64,000 nt of DNA. Source: Rhodobiaceae bacterium. Its GTDB lineage: Bacteria; Pseudomonadota; Alphaproteobacteria; Parvibaculales; Parvibaculaceae. This document shows positions 56,826-64,000 of the stretch, one piece after another. A program made the position numbers and the translations under genes. The notes beneath the pieces were generated by a model. It had not been told where the DNA came from and did not search any database. It saw only the letters and a list, made by a program, of their open reading frames with translations. The stretch is taken from assembly GCA_021404525.1 (NCBI GenBank), contig JAAWWE010000008.1:152999-216998 (forward strand). Direction: 5' to 3'. The first letter of the stretch is position 1; each line of letters starts with the position of its first letter.

Positions 56826-57116
56826 ATGACCGTTTATGTTCTCGCCCAATTCAAAATCCACAACCGCGATCAATATGAAAAATACGCCGCCGCCTTTCTC
56901 CCCCACTTCGCCAAGCACAAGGGAACAGCGCTCGTCTCAGACGAAAATGTGTCCGTGAAGGAAGGTACCTGGGACAACACGAAAGCCGTGCTTCTCTCAT
57001 TTCCCGATGAAGCAGCCTTTGAAGACTGGGCATTGTCGGATGAATATCAGGAGATTGCAAAAGACCGAATGGCCGCCACAGAAGGCTCCGTCATCCTCTT
57101 ACACGGCTTGCAATGA
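56826..57116 (+). CDS. DUF1330-family protein
   Basis: 96 residues from ATG 56826 (AAGGA seven bp upstream). Ferredoxin-like small fold: VYVLAQFKIHNRDQYEKYAAAF, then VLLSFPDEAAFEDWALSDEYQ and a C-terminal GSVILLHGLQ. Function is unknown; it sits between folA and a membrane-protein gene that converges on it. Confidence 0.85.
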   Translation: MTVYVLAQFKIHNRDQYEKYAAAFLPHFAKHKGTALVSDENVSVKEGTWDNTKAVLLSFPDEAAFEDWALSDEYQEIAKDRMAATEGSVILLHGLQ

Positions 57117-57124
57117 AACAGTCC

Positions 57125-57691
57125 CTAATTGGAACCAGCCAGCATCTTGAATGTATATATCCCCCAACAGAACAGACCGTAAGAGCTCAGGCCTATAGCA
57201 ATTGCTGCGTACTGCGTCACATCAACCACTTTGACAAACTTCTTTTCTCGATTCTGCAGGACGACATATTCTGGATCATCTTGAAGCTTGGCGTCTTCCG
57301 GGGGGTAGTAGTTGTATCTGATTTCGGTAGCACGCATTGATGCCCTCACATTGCTAAGCTCAGCAAGGGCCTGAAAGTTTAGATAGCCAATAAAAGTGGC
57401 AAAAGTCCCGGCCATAACGCCATACACAAACCATATAGCGGCATCAAAGATCGCTATTCGTTGCGTCTCTTCCAACCATTGCATTAGCGGCGGCACAGCG
57501 ACCAGAGCACCGCCATTAAGATATATCGCGGCCCTTAATGCAACCTGCGCGAACTGAGACGAGAGCTCTACCCACTGACTGCGTTCTTGCCGAAAATGGT
57601 CTACGTTGAGACGCCATTCGTCTAAATACAAAAAGCGCCTTTCGCGAGCATCCCTGCGTCGGTCAAAATCAGGAGGTTCCATATCGGACAT
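57125..57691 (-). CDS. unknown membrane protein, about three TM helices
   Basis: 188 residues. A charged N-terminal half (RRRDARERRFLYLDEW) is followed by helices AALRAAIYLNGGALVAV-type, AIWFVYGVMAGTFATFIGYL and YAAIAIGLSSYGLFCWGIY. No family recognised and no signal peptide. It may be a horizontally acquired gene, since its base composition looks a little lower in GC than its neighbours folA and thyA. Confidence 0.65.
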   Translation of the reverse strand: MSDMEPPDFDRRRDARERRFLYLDEWRLNVDHFRQERSQWVELSSQFAQVALRAAIYLNGGALVAVPPLMQWLEETQRIAIFDAAIWFVYGVMAGTFATFIGYLNFQALAELSNVRASMRATEIRYNYYPPEDAKLQDDPEYVVLQNREKKFVKVVDVTQYAAIAIGLSSYGLFCWGIYTFKMLAGSN

Positions 57692-57720
57692 ATACTAACC
57701 TCGTGAAGTTTTGAATGACG

Positions 57721-58515
57721 TTAGACCGCCACCGGCGCAGAGATATGCGGATGCGGGTCATAGCCCACCAATTCGAAATCATCATAAGTGAAATCAAACA
57801 GGCTCTTCACATCCGGGTTGATCTTCATCTGTGGCAACGCACGCGGCTCTCGTGAGAGCTGCAGGTCTGTCTGATCCAGATGATTGAGATAGAGATGCGC
57901 ATCACCAAACGTGTGAATGAACTCCCCCGCTTCAAGCCCGGTCACCTGCGCCATCATCTGCAATAGCAGTGCATAGGACGCAATGTTGAAAGGCACACCC
58001 AGAAACACATCCGCTGAGCGCTGATAGAGCTGACAGGAGAGTTTGCCGTCCGCCACATAGAACTGGAAAAGGCAGTGACAGGGCGGCAGCGCCATATTGT
58101 CCACGTCCGCCACGTTCCAGGCAGACACGATCAGCCGCCGCGAATCCGGATTATTCTCAATCTGGTCGACCAGGTTTTTGATCTGATCAATCGTACCACC
58201 ATCCGGCGTCGGCCAACTGCGCCACTGATGACCATAGACGGGTCCAAGGTCGCCCTTCTCGTCTGCCCATTCGTCCCAGATGCTCACCCCATTGGCCTTG
58301 AGGTACGCAATGTTTGTATCGCCTGCGATGAACCAGAGCAGCTCATGAACAATGGATTTCAGGTGCAGCTTCTTGGTCGTGACCATGGGAAAGCCGTCCG
58401 CCAGATCAAAGCGCATCTGGTGCCCAAACACCGACCGCGTGCCCGTGCCTGTCCGGTCGGTCTTTTCGGCGCCCGTATCGCGGATTCGGCGCATCAGGTC
58501 ATGATATTGCTGCAT
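57721..58515 (-). CDS. thyA: thymidylate synthase
   Basis: Makes dTMP from dUMP with methylene-THF. 264 residues, the standard length. The catalytic Cys is in [13 protein letters not shown], the phosphate arginines in [14 protein letters not shown], and the C-terminal [12 protein letters not shown] is complete. Its product dihydrofolate is the substrate of the nearby FolA. Confidence 0.97.
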   Translation of the reverse strand: MQQYHDLMRRIRDTGAEKTDRTGTGTRSVFGHQMRFDLADGFPMVTTKKLHLKSIVHELLWFIAGDTNIAYLKANGVSIWDEWADEKGDLGPVYGHQWRSWPTPDGGTIDQIKNLVDQIENNPDSRRLIVSAWNVADVDNMALPPCHCLFQFYVADGKLSCQLYQRSADVFLGVPFNIASYALLLQMMAQVTGLEAGEFIHTFGDAHLYLNHLDQTDLQLSREPRALPQMKINPDVKSLFDFTYDDFELVGYDPHPHISAPVAV

Positions 58516-58666
58516 GAAGGTCTCTCTCTAAGCGTGCCGGTTAGTTTAACAAGCTCTCCGATTCGTGCCACGTGCCATTGAAGCCCCCTTGATAGAGAAG
58601 CCTCCCTTCGCTCTAATTGGCTCCATGCCCATTGGGGGAGAATAGAGCATCTTGGGGAGGAAGCTC

Positions 58667-60238
58667 ATGCGCCTGCAGGACAATTTCGAATATTACGCCC
58701 GGATCCACGGGGACGCCTTTTTTGCCCGCTGCGGCAACCGCACACTGACCTACGCCGAAGCCAATGAAGAAGCCAATAGGCTCGCTAACCTGCTGATTTC
58801 GCAAGGGTTGGAGGTGGGCGACCGCTTTGCCTATCTGTCCAAAAATTCGCTCGAAATGTCCATCCTCTACCACGCCGCAGGCAAGGCTGGCGCCGTCCCG
58901 GTCCCGCTCAACTATCGGCTGGCGCCGGCGGAATGGGCCTACATCATCAACGATGCAGGCGCGAAACTGCTCTTTGCCCATAAAGACCTTGCGCCTGCTG
59001 TGGATACCGTGCGGGGAGACCTGAAAACCGTCGAAACCTGCTACGCCATCGACGTCACCCCGCCTGCGGGCTGGGAGGATTATGCTGCGGCCCTTGCTGC
59101 CCAGGACACCGCCAACATTCCCGACCGGGGCGTCACAGGAGAGAACGCGCTCTACCAGATGTACACGTCGGGCACGACGGGTCGCCCGAAGGGCGCCATC
59201 CTCACCCACGGCAATATCCTGGCGAATCTTGAGCAGATGCGGAATGTGATCTCCGCACGCATGACTTTAGGCGACAAGATCCTGGTCGCCGCGCCCATGT
59301 ATCATGCGGCAGGGACCATGGTCAGTCTGCACGGCCTCCATTCCGGCGCCGGAGTGGTTATTCATGAAGACTTTGTTCCGGGCGACGTCGTCGACGCTCT
59401 GGCCAATGACGGCATCACGACGACCGTCTTGGTGCCTGCCATGATCCAGGCCTGCCTGGTCATGGTGCCCGATGTGAAGGAGCGCGACTATTCGTCCCTC
59501 AAGGCCATGGTCTATGGCGCCTCCCCCATCGCAGAGGAAACACTGCGCGGCGCCATGGAAACATTCGAGTGCGATTTTTATCAGGCCTTCGGCATGACCG
59601 AGACAACCTCCTCCGTCGTCTATCTGAATGCGGACGACCATGTTCGAGCACTGAAAGAGAAGCCGGAACTGCTGCTTGCCGCCGGGCGCGCCATCACCGG
59701 CACGCATGTCCGGATTGTCGATGAAAACGATCAGGACGTGCCCATAGGTGAAGTCGGCGAAATCATCTGCCACGGACCCCAGATCATGCAGGGATATTGG
59801 AACATGGAAGAAGCAACAGCCGAAGCCCTGCGCGATGGCTGGATGCATACAGGCGACGCCGCATCAATGGACGAAGAAGGCTATGTCTACATCCAGGATC
59901 GGATCAAAGACATGATCGTTTCGGGGGGCGAGAACGTCTATCCACGAGAAGTTGAAAACGCTCTCTTCGAACATCCTGCTGTCGCAGATGCCGCCGTCTT
60001 CGGCATTCCCGGCGAAAAGTTTGGCGAAGATGTCATGGCAACACTGGTGCTGAAAGAAGGTGAGAGCCTCACCGAACAGGACGTGATCGAGTTCTGTCGA
60101 ACAAAATTGGGTGGCTACAAGATCCCGCGCCGTGTCTCCTTCATGGACGAACTGCCCCGCAATGCCAGCGGTAAGGTTCTGAAGAAGGATCTGCGGGAGC
60201 CCTATTGGGAAGGTCACACCCGCAGAGTATCGGGGTAA
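58667..60238 (+). CDS. AMP-dependent acyl-CoA synthetase
   Basis: 523 residues from ATG 58667, six bp after GGAGG. ANL-family motifs are clear: P-loop YTSGTTGRPKGAILTH (about residue 166), the A5-type FGMTETTSSV, HTGDAASMDEEGYVYIQDR and the C-terminal PRNASGKVLKKDLRE with its catalytic Lys. It activates a carboxylic acid (medium/long-chain fatty acid or aromatic acid) to the CoA thioester; the substrate is not readable by eye. Confidence 0.9.
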   Translation: MRLQDNFEYYARIHGDAFFARCGNRTLTYAEANEEANRLANLLISQGLEVGDRFAYLSKNSLEMSILYHAAGKAGAVPVPLNYRLAPAEWAYIINDAGAKLLFAHKDLAPAVDTVRGDLKTVETCYAIDVTPPAGWEDYAAALAAQDTANIPDRGVTGENALYQMYTSGTTGRPKGAILTHGNILANLEQMRNVISARMTLGDKILVAAPMYHAAGTMVSLHGLHSGAGVVIHEDFVPGDVVDALANDGITTTVLVPAMIQACLVMVPDVKERDYSSLKAMVYGASPIAEETLRGAMETFECDFYQAFGMTETTSSVVYLNADDHVRALKEKPELLLAAGRAITGTHVRIVDENDQDVPIGEVGEIICHGPQIMQGYWNMEEATAEALRDGWMHTGDAASMDEEGYVYIQDRIKDMIVSGGENVYPREVENALFEHPAVADAAVFGIPGEKFGEDVMATLVLKEGESLTEQDVIEFCRTKLGGYKIPRRVSFMDELPRNASGKVLKKDLREPYWEGHTRRVSG

Positions 60239-60943
60239 TCAGCGAAGCGGCTTCACAACGTAATAAGCGAATTCGGTCAGATGAGCCCTGTTGAAGCGAC
60301 CAATCTGCTCCAACAGTGGTCGGTTGTTGGCGCGGAACCTCTCTCCGGCCTCTGGCGAGGGATAGTAGAGCAATACCGCCTCATCCGGTGTGGGCATGCC
60401 CACGGCCCGATGCACTTCTAGATAGACCTCGTTTCGGTAAACGTCGGCGAGCCCCTCAACCTGCTCGTCGAGCGCGGCGAGGTCAACGTCCCGTGCATTC
60501 GGATCACTGTTGGAATATCGGCTGAGTTTTAAGAGATAGGCGCGCCCTTCAGGAGCACCATTATCAAGTGGTCCTTCTAGATACCGCCCCTCTAACAGGG
60601 CCACAGGCGATCCAGCAGCCGACAGACTGTCGAGCAGGTCACGTCCTGATGCTTTGTCGAGGATCGTGGCCGCGCAGGTCACATGGATAAGACGGTTCAC
60701 ATCGCCCAGTCCTATGTCTGCCTGAACCCCCACCACCTCGCCTACGCGGGCAACTCCGCAACCTTTCGACGTCAGTGCTGGCTCAACACGACGAAGAGCC
60801 TGGTCAAACGCCTGCGGATCAAAAGCTTGGTACAGCCCGACAATCCCAGATCCCGAAGAGGCAAAAGCAGGCAATGCCAATGTGACAATGCCAAAAATGA
60901 AAGCACCAAACGCCAGCGCATAATGTCTAAATTCTATTCTCAT
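60239..60943 (-). CDS. secreted protein of unknown function
   Basis: 234 residues with a signal peptide (YALAFGAFIFGIVTLALPAFA). The mature protein has two well-spaced cysteines (SKGCGVARV and HVTCAATIL) and mixed alpha/beta pattern, ending in a Phe/Tyr-rich segment. No family is recognised. It converges on the acyl-CoA synthetase gene, whose stop abuts its own. Confidence 0.7.
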   Translation of the reverse strand: MRIEFRHYALAFGAFIFGIVTLALPAFASSGSGIVGLYQAFDPQAFDQALRRVEPALTSKGCGVARVGEVVGVQADIGLGDVNRLIHVTCAATILDKASGRDLLDSLSAAGSPVALLEGRYLEGPLDNGAPEGRAYLLKLSRYSNSDPNARDVDLAALDEQVEGLADVYRNEVYLEVHRAVGMPTPDEAVLLYYPSPEAGERFRANNRPLLEQIGRFNRAHLTEFAYYVVKPLR

Positions 60944-60963
60944 GAGGGGTCCTTTCGCGTGCC

Positions 60964-61254
60964 TTAGGCGACATCGATAAACACTTTATGGTGTTGGAAA
61001 ACATCTGTTGGGAGATCAGCAGGCTTCACTTTGAGCGCCTGAATGGCGGCAATAGGCGCCGACAAAAACACAGTGGGGTGCGCGGGCACCGGCAATTGGG
61101 AAGCGTTCCCGACAAAACGGGCCGTAAAATCCTTATCACTCCATCCATATTCAATACTGGCCTGGAGATCACCGCCGCTGCAGACACCCAATCGCATAGA
61201 ACCTTTCATCGGTCCTTCGATATCCGCCTCCAAAAGTGTGACTTCGTAATCCAT
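60964..61254 (-). CDS. unknown 96-residue cytoplasmic protein
   Basis: No signal or membrane helix. The sequence is mostly beta-like (YEVTLLEADIEGPMKGSMRLG) with a short C-terminal LPTDVFQHHKVFIDV. It precedes the 60239-60943 gene in the same orientation by 20 bp, so the two may be co-transcribed, and it is divergent from a lysR gene that may regulate it. Confidence 0.55.
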   Translation of the reverse strand: MDYEVTLLEADIEGPMKGSMRLGVCSGGDLQASIEYGWSDKDFTARFVGNASQLPVPAHPTVFLSAPIAAIQALKVKPADLPTDVFQHHKVFIDVA

Positions 61255-61327
61255 CGCTCTTCCTCAACTGTTGATCCAACGCGCAGCAGGATGTGATGAT
61301 TTGAGCGGTTTGAAAATTCTCCAATTG

Positions 61328-61344
61328 TGAACCAAAATGGTGCA
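61328..61344. promoter_or_regulatory. possible LysR binding dyad
   Basis: TGAACC-AAAAT-GGTGCA is an interrupted dyad of T-N11-A type between the divergent lysR and 96-residue genes. The arms match at five of six positions. Weak evidence. Confidence 0.3.
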
Positions 61345-61354
61345 TAATATATCC

Positions 61355-62227
61355 ATGTTTGATTGGGACGATATCCGCCTGTTCCTGGCCGCAGCCCGCG
61401 CCAATACGATCCGAGGTGCGGCGCGAGACCTCGGCATTACCCACGCCACCGTTTCCCGGCGTCTGCATGGATTGGAAGAAAAGCTGGGCGCAAAGCTATT
61501 TGAGCGCACAGTGGGCGGACATGCGCTCACCAGCGCAGGCCACGCCATCCTCGACACGGCCGAGCGCGCCGAACGCGAGATGGCGACCATCGATCGCAAA
61601 CTTTTTGCGCAAGACACACGTATGGCTGGAATGGTGCGCCTTTCTATTCACGACATCCTGTTTCATTCGCTCCTTCACACAAGCCTCAAAGATTTTCAGA
61701 AGAAGCATCCGATGATCGAACTGGACATCAACGCTACAGGCCGCTTGGCTAACCTCGCCCAGCGAGAGGCAGATCTTGTCGTCCGTGCAACCAAGATGCC
61801 CCCAGAAAGTGCTGTGGGCCGAAAGATCGCCGCCAGCCCCCTCGCCGTCTACGCGTCAAAAGCCTATCTAAAAAACAGACCTAAGCTCGACCGGTGGGTG
61901 AAACTAACCTATGGGCCTTCAGAAACGCCCCCCATTCCCGCACGTATTGTCGTAACCGTTGACAGTGCGCATGCAACTGCTCGGTTGATTGCTGACGGCG
62001 TCGGCATGGGCACACTCCCCTGCTATCAGGGCGACACGTTTCCCGGCCTTTATCGCGTGCCAGAGGTTGATCTCATATCAGACCTCGACCTTTGGATTCT
62101 GGTCCATGCTGACCTTCGCAAAACCCCGCGCGTCCGCGTTCTTCTCGATCACCTTTACGGGACACTGGAAAACGCAAAAGAACTCATCGAAGGCAAGCGA
62201 CCCAAACCGCCCGCTTTCGCTACTTAA
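61355..62227 (+). CDS. LysR-family transcriptional regulator
   Basis: 290 residues from ATG 61355 (MFDWDDIRLF), the normal start of this subgroup; an ATG six codons earlier overlaps the putative operator. The HTH covers residues 15-60 (RGAARDLGITHATVSRRLHG). The effector domain has IHDILFHSLLHTSLKDFQKKHP and a short C-terminal tail. Likely targets are the divergent 96-residue gene and its partner. Confidence 0.9.
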   Translation: MFDWDDIRLFLAAARANTIRGAARDLGITHATVSRRLHGLEEKLGAKLFERTVGGHALTSAGHAILDTAERAEREMATIDRKLFAQDTRMAGMVRLSIHDILFHSLLHTSLKDFQKKHPMIELDINATGRLANLAQREADLVVRATKMPPESAVGRKIAASPLAVYASKAYLKNRPKLDRWVKLTYGPSETPPIPARIVVTVDSAHATARLIADGVGMGTLPCYQGDTFPGLYRVPEVDLISDLDLWILVHADLRKTPRVRVLLDHLYGTLENAKELIEGKRPKPPAFAT

Positions 62228-62233
62228 GTCAAG

Positions 62234-62707
62234 TCACTTCACTTCATAGATGTCGTAGATGACGCCGTCATCACCCGTGCGGCCCTTGCCGATCGTGACG
62301 ATGTGATTAAGCCACGCATAGCGTTCATCCCCGGTTTCAAAAAGCGGGTTGGTGCGAAAGTAGTATCTGTTAGCGCCGTCTGGATCGTCTGGTTTTGAGA
62401 AATCAAGCGCGTAGGCAAAATTCTCTTCTGACGCCACCATGCGCCCAAAATAGGTCATCAGAATGATCGCACCATCGTCAGTTTGGAGGCTGAGCCGCAC
62501 ATCAAGGGCGCCCGTTCCATCACCCCGGATCATTGCCCAGTCACCGCCTGAATAGGGAAGCACTCTCCCTTTAAGGCGTGGTCCATCAATCGTACCCGAT
62601 GATCCAATGCAAACCATCCGATGCCCGTTGGGTGTTGTGCCACTTTCCAGTGGCGCAGCGAGCTTCACCCGCATCTGAAAAAGAAATTCTGTTTCAAGAT
62701 CCGACAT
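62234..62707 (-). CDS. DUF3237-family protein
   Basis: 157 residues with no signal peptide. Signature strands: FLFQMRVKLAAPLESG, RLKGRVLPYSGGDWAMIRGDGTGALDVR and NRYYFRTNPLFETGDERYAWLNH, the last being typical of DUF3237 (UPF0311). Function unknown. It converges on the lysR gene, 6 bp between stops. Confidence 0.87.
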   Translation of the reverse strand: MSDLETEFLFQMRVKLAAPLESGTTPNGHRMVCIGSSGTIDGPRLKGRVLPYSGGDWAMIRGDGTGALDVRLSLQTDDGAIILMTYFGRMVASEENFAYALDFSKPDDPDGANRYYFRTNPLFETGDERYAWLNHIVTIGKGRTGDDGVIYDIYEVK

Positions 62708-62879
62708 AAGGTCTTCCTCCTCGTCAATTACTGAGAAAACGGAGTAACAGCTCAGGTTTCAGGAAACGAGAGCGGAAAAATGACCGCGTCCGAATATGGC
62801 GAATAGAGATCAAAGCTTGAAATCAGATCGGACTCACTCTCCTATGTGTGTGGGGTACGGAACATTGGGGGGGGCGCTC

Positions 62880-63572
62880 ATGCTCAACAAATTATCTGCA
62901 GAAGCTTTTGGAACATTTTGGCTCGTTCTGGGAGGATGTGGCAGCGCGGTTCTCGCAGCTGGTTTTCCAGATGTCGGGATCGGTCTGCTGGGTGTATCGC
63001 TCGCCTTTGGCCTTACCGTTCTCACCATGGCCTATGCCGTGGGTGGCATCTCAGGCGGTCACTTCAATCCAGCTGTCTCTGTTGGCTTGGCGGTTGCCGG
63101 AAAATTCGAGTGGAAAGACCTAGGCCCCTATGTGGTGGCACAAGTCATCGGTGGGACTTTGGGAGCCCTTGTCCTCTACCTCATCGTCACCGGCAAGGCC
63201 GACTTCACAACCACAGGCGGCTTTGCATCCAATGGCTATGGCGCAAACTCACCAGGTGGCTTCTCCATGACGTCTGCCCTCATCGCTGAGATTGTCATGA
63301 CGGCCTTCTTCCTGATCATCATTTTGGGGTCGACCAGCAAACTGGCGCCGGAGAATTTTGCCCCCATCGCAATCGGCCTGGGTCTCACACTTATTCACCT
63401 GATCTCGATCCCGGTCACCAACACGTCGGTAAACCCGGCGCGCTCGACGGCAGTCGCCTTCTTTGCCGACAATGGCGCCATGGCTCAACTTTGGCTCTTC
63501 TGGGTGGCACCGATCATTGGCGCTGCCATCGGTGCCCTCATCTGGAAAACGCTTCTGTCTGACGAGAGTTAG
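62880..63572 (+). CDS. aqpZ: aquaporin Z
   Basis: Water channel in the inner membrane, 230 residues from ATG 62880 (a G-rich site precedes it; an upstream ATG at 62796 would add a poorly conserved tail). Six transmembrane helices and two half-helices carry the paired NPA boxes [13 protein letters not shown] and [13 protein letters not shown]. The surrounding residues, with His and Arg at the filter, fit the water-selective rather than the glycerol-type subfamily. Confidence 0.95.
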   Translation: MLNKLSAEAFGTFWLVLGGCGSAVLAAGFPDVGIGLLGVSLAFGLTVLTMAYAVGGISGGHFNPAVSVGLAVAGKFEWKDLGPYVVAQVIGGTLGALVLYLIVTGKADFTTTGGFASNGYGANSPGGFSMTSALIAEIVMTAFFLIIILGSTSKLAPENFAPIAIGLGLTLIHLISIPVTNTSVNPARSTAVAFFADNGAMAQLWLFWVAPIIGAAIGALIWKTLLSDES

Positions 63573-63598
63573 AAAACAAGGCACTAAAGGCAAAAATC

Positions 63599-63623
63599 GG
63601 GGCAGAACGCGGCATTCTGCCCC
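63599..63623 (+). terminator. stem-loop after aqpZ
   Basis: GGGGCAGAA pairs perfectly with TTCTGCCCC around a 7-nt loop, 27 bp after the aqpZ stop. There is no T-run afterwards, so it may be a Rho-dependent end or mRNA-stabilising structure. Confidence 0.6.
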
Positions 63624-63669
63624 GGTCGCATAAAGCCATATACCTTTAATTCATGGGTTTAAGTCCCTA

Positions 63670-64000
63670 TATTAGTCCTGTCGGGAAACCGACTATGGCG
63701 ATAAACGAATTTCGTAATAAACCATTCGGACCCGGGGGCGGTACCCGGCGCCTCCACCAAAAGCCTAAGACCTGACATTCAGGGAACTTAGGTTTTTCAT
63801 GGGGGCGAAATAGGATCGACGAGGGTGTAAAGGATCTTCTTTTGCTCGGCATGGTTCCGCCGTTATCGGGCCGTTTGATAGTTGCAAATGACAACTACGC
63901 TGAGGCACGTCTAGCTGCGTAAGCGGTTCGACTGTTTCGAACTTAGTCCTGTAAGTTAGCGCTTGCAGGCGGGGTTCGGAGGCAACTGGCAAGCAGAAAA
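63670..64000 (+). ncRNA. ssrA: circularly permuted two-piece tmRNA (ssrA), right end possibly cut
   Basis: The acceptor piece comes first. It has a GTCGG-GAAA-CCGAC hairpin (63680-63693), a T-arm-like CCCGGGGGCGGTACCCGG and CGCCTCC followed by A and CCA (ending 63759). After a 41-nt spacer the coding piece begins at 63801 with GGGGGCG, which pairs with CGCCTCC to close the tRNA-like acceptor stem. The tag frame GCA..TAA at 63884-63922 gives (A)ANDNYAEARLAA, matching rhizobial-type tags. This order is the alphaproteobacterial permuted form; RNase processing yields two RNAs. The 5' boundary is approximate and the 3' pseudoknots reach the window edge. Confidence 0.93.

Noticed and set aside
63667..63992. 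Two short minus-strand frames at the right edge
   Set aside because: They lie inside the tmRNA gene, whose tag and acceptor stem are clear on the plus strand.

Overview
The window looks like a chromosome segment of an alphaproteobacterium, probably rhizobial-like (Hyphomicrobiales or a Parvibaculum-type relative). The evidence is a circularly permuted two-piece tmRNA gene at the right edge with the tag AANDNYAEARLAA, an alphaproteobacterial housekeeping gene order (degP-like, DUF2065, hflC, hflK, then mrp; ilvI, ilvH, ilvC, ilvD; mreBCD-mrdA-rodA), and moderate-to-high GC. No species can be named from the sequence alone.

Positions 1 to about 26.4 kb are accessory. From the left there is a fragment of a membrane protein, a copper/silver efflux operon (small secreted Cys/His peptide, cusC, cusB with a fused CusF-like domain, cusA), a sterol-desaturase-family enzyme with an AraC regulator, a small SHOCT protein, and a Tat-exported multicopper oxidase. 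Next comes a short CDF cation transporter divergent from a PbrR/CadR-type merR, with lspA following merR. A second RND operon of the Zn/Co/Cd (czc) type follows: a czcI-like peptide, czcC, czcB, czcA, and a TPR protein translationally coupled to czcA. The remaining cargo (21.0-26.2 kb) is unlike the metal genes. It holds a 1071-residue predicted superfamily 2 helicase with four cysteines placed as in Fe-S helicases (DinG/XPD), a 38-residue basic protein behind a structured leader, and a two-gene unit with a DUF1828-like protein. This region ends at a tRNA-Lys(CTT) whose 3' end faces it, the usual geometry of an integrated island. No integrase or second attachment site is visible.

From 26.4 kb to the end the genes are core. 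They include the cell-elongation operon mreB-mreC-mreD-mrdA-rodA, leuA, the branched-chain amino acid genes ilvI-ilvH-ilvC-ilvD (several separated by terminators), purT, miaA and serB (divergent), degP/hflCK membrane quality control, mrp (Fe-S carrier), the glutathione-dependent formaldehyde dehydrogenase, folA and thyA (folate/thymidylate), an acyl-CoA synthetase, two LysR regulators, an ArsR-CDF metal efflux pair with a perfect operator, an aquaporin, and the permuted tmRNA.

The metal genes work together. The two RND tripartite pumps export ions from periplasm and cytoplasm across the outer membrane, the oxidase detoxifies periplasmic Cu(I), and the CDF proteins move divalent ions out of the cytoplasm under MerR and ArsR sensors. 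Most genes are on the minus strand. All function calls come from reading motifs by eye; no database search was run.
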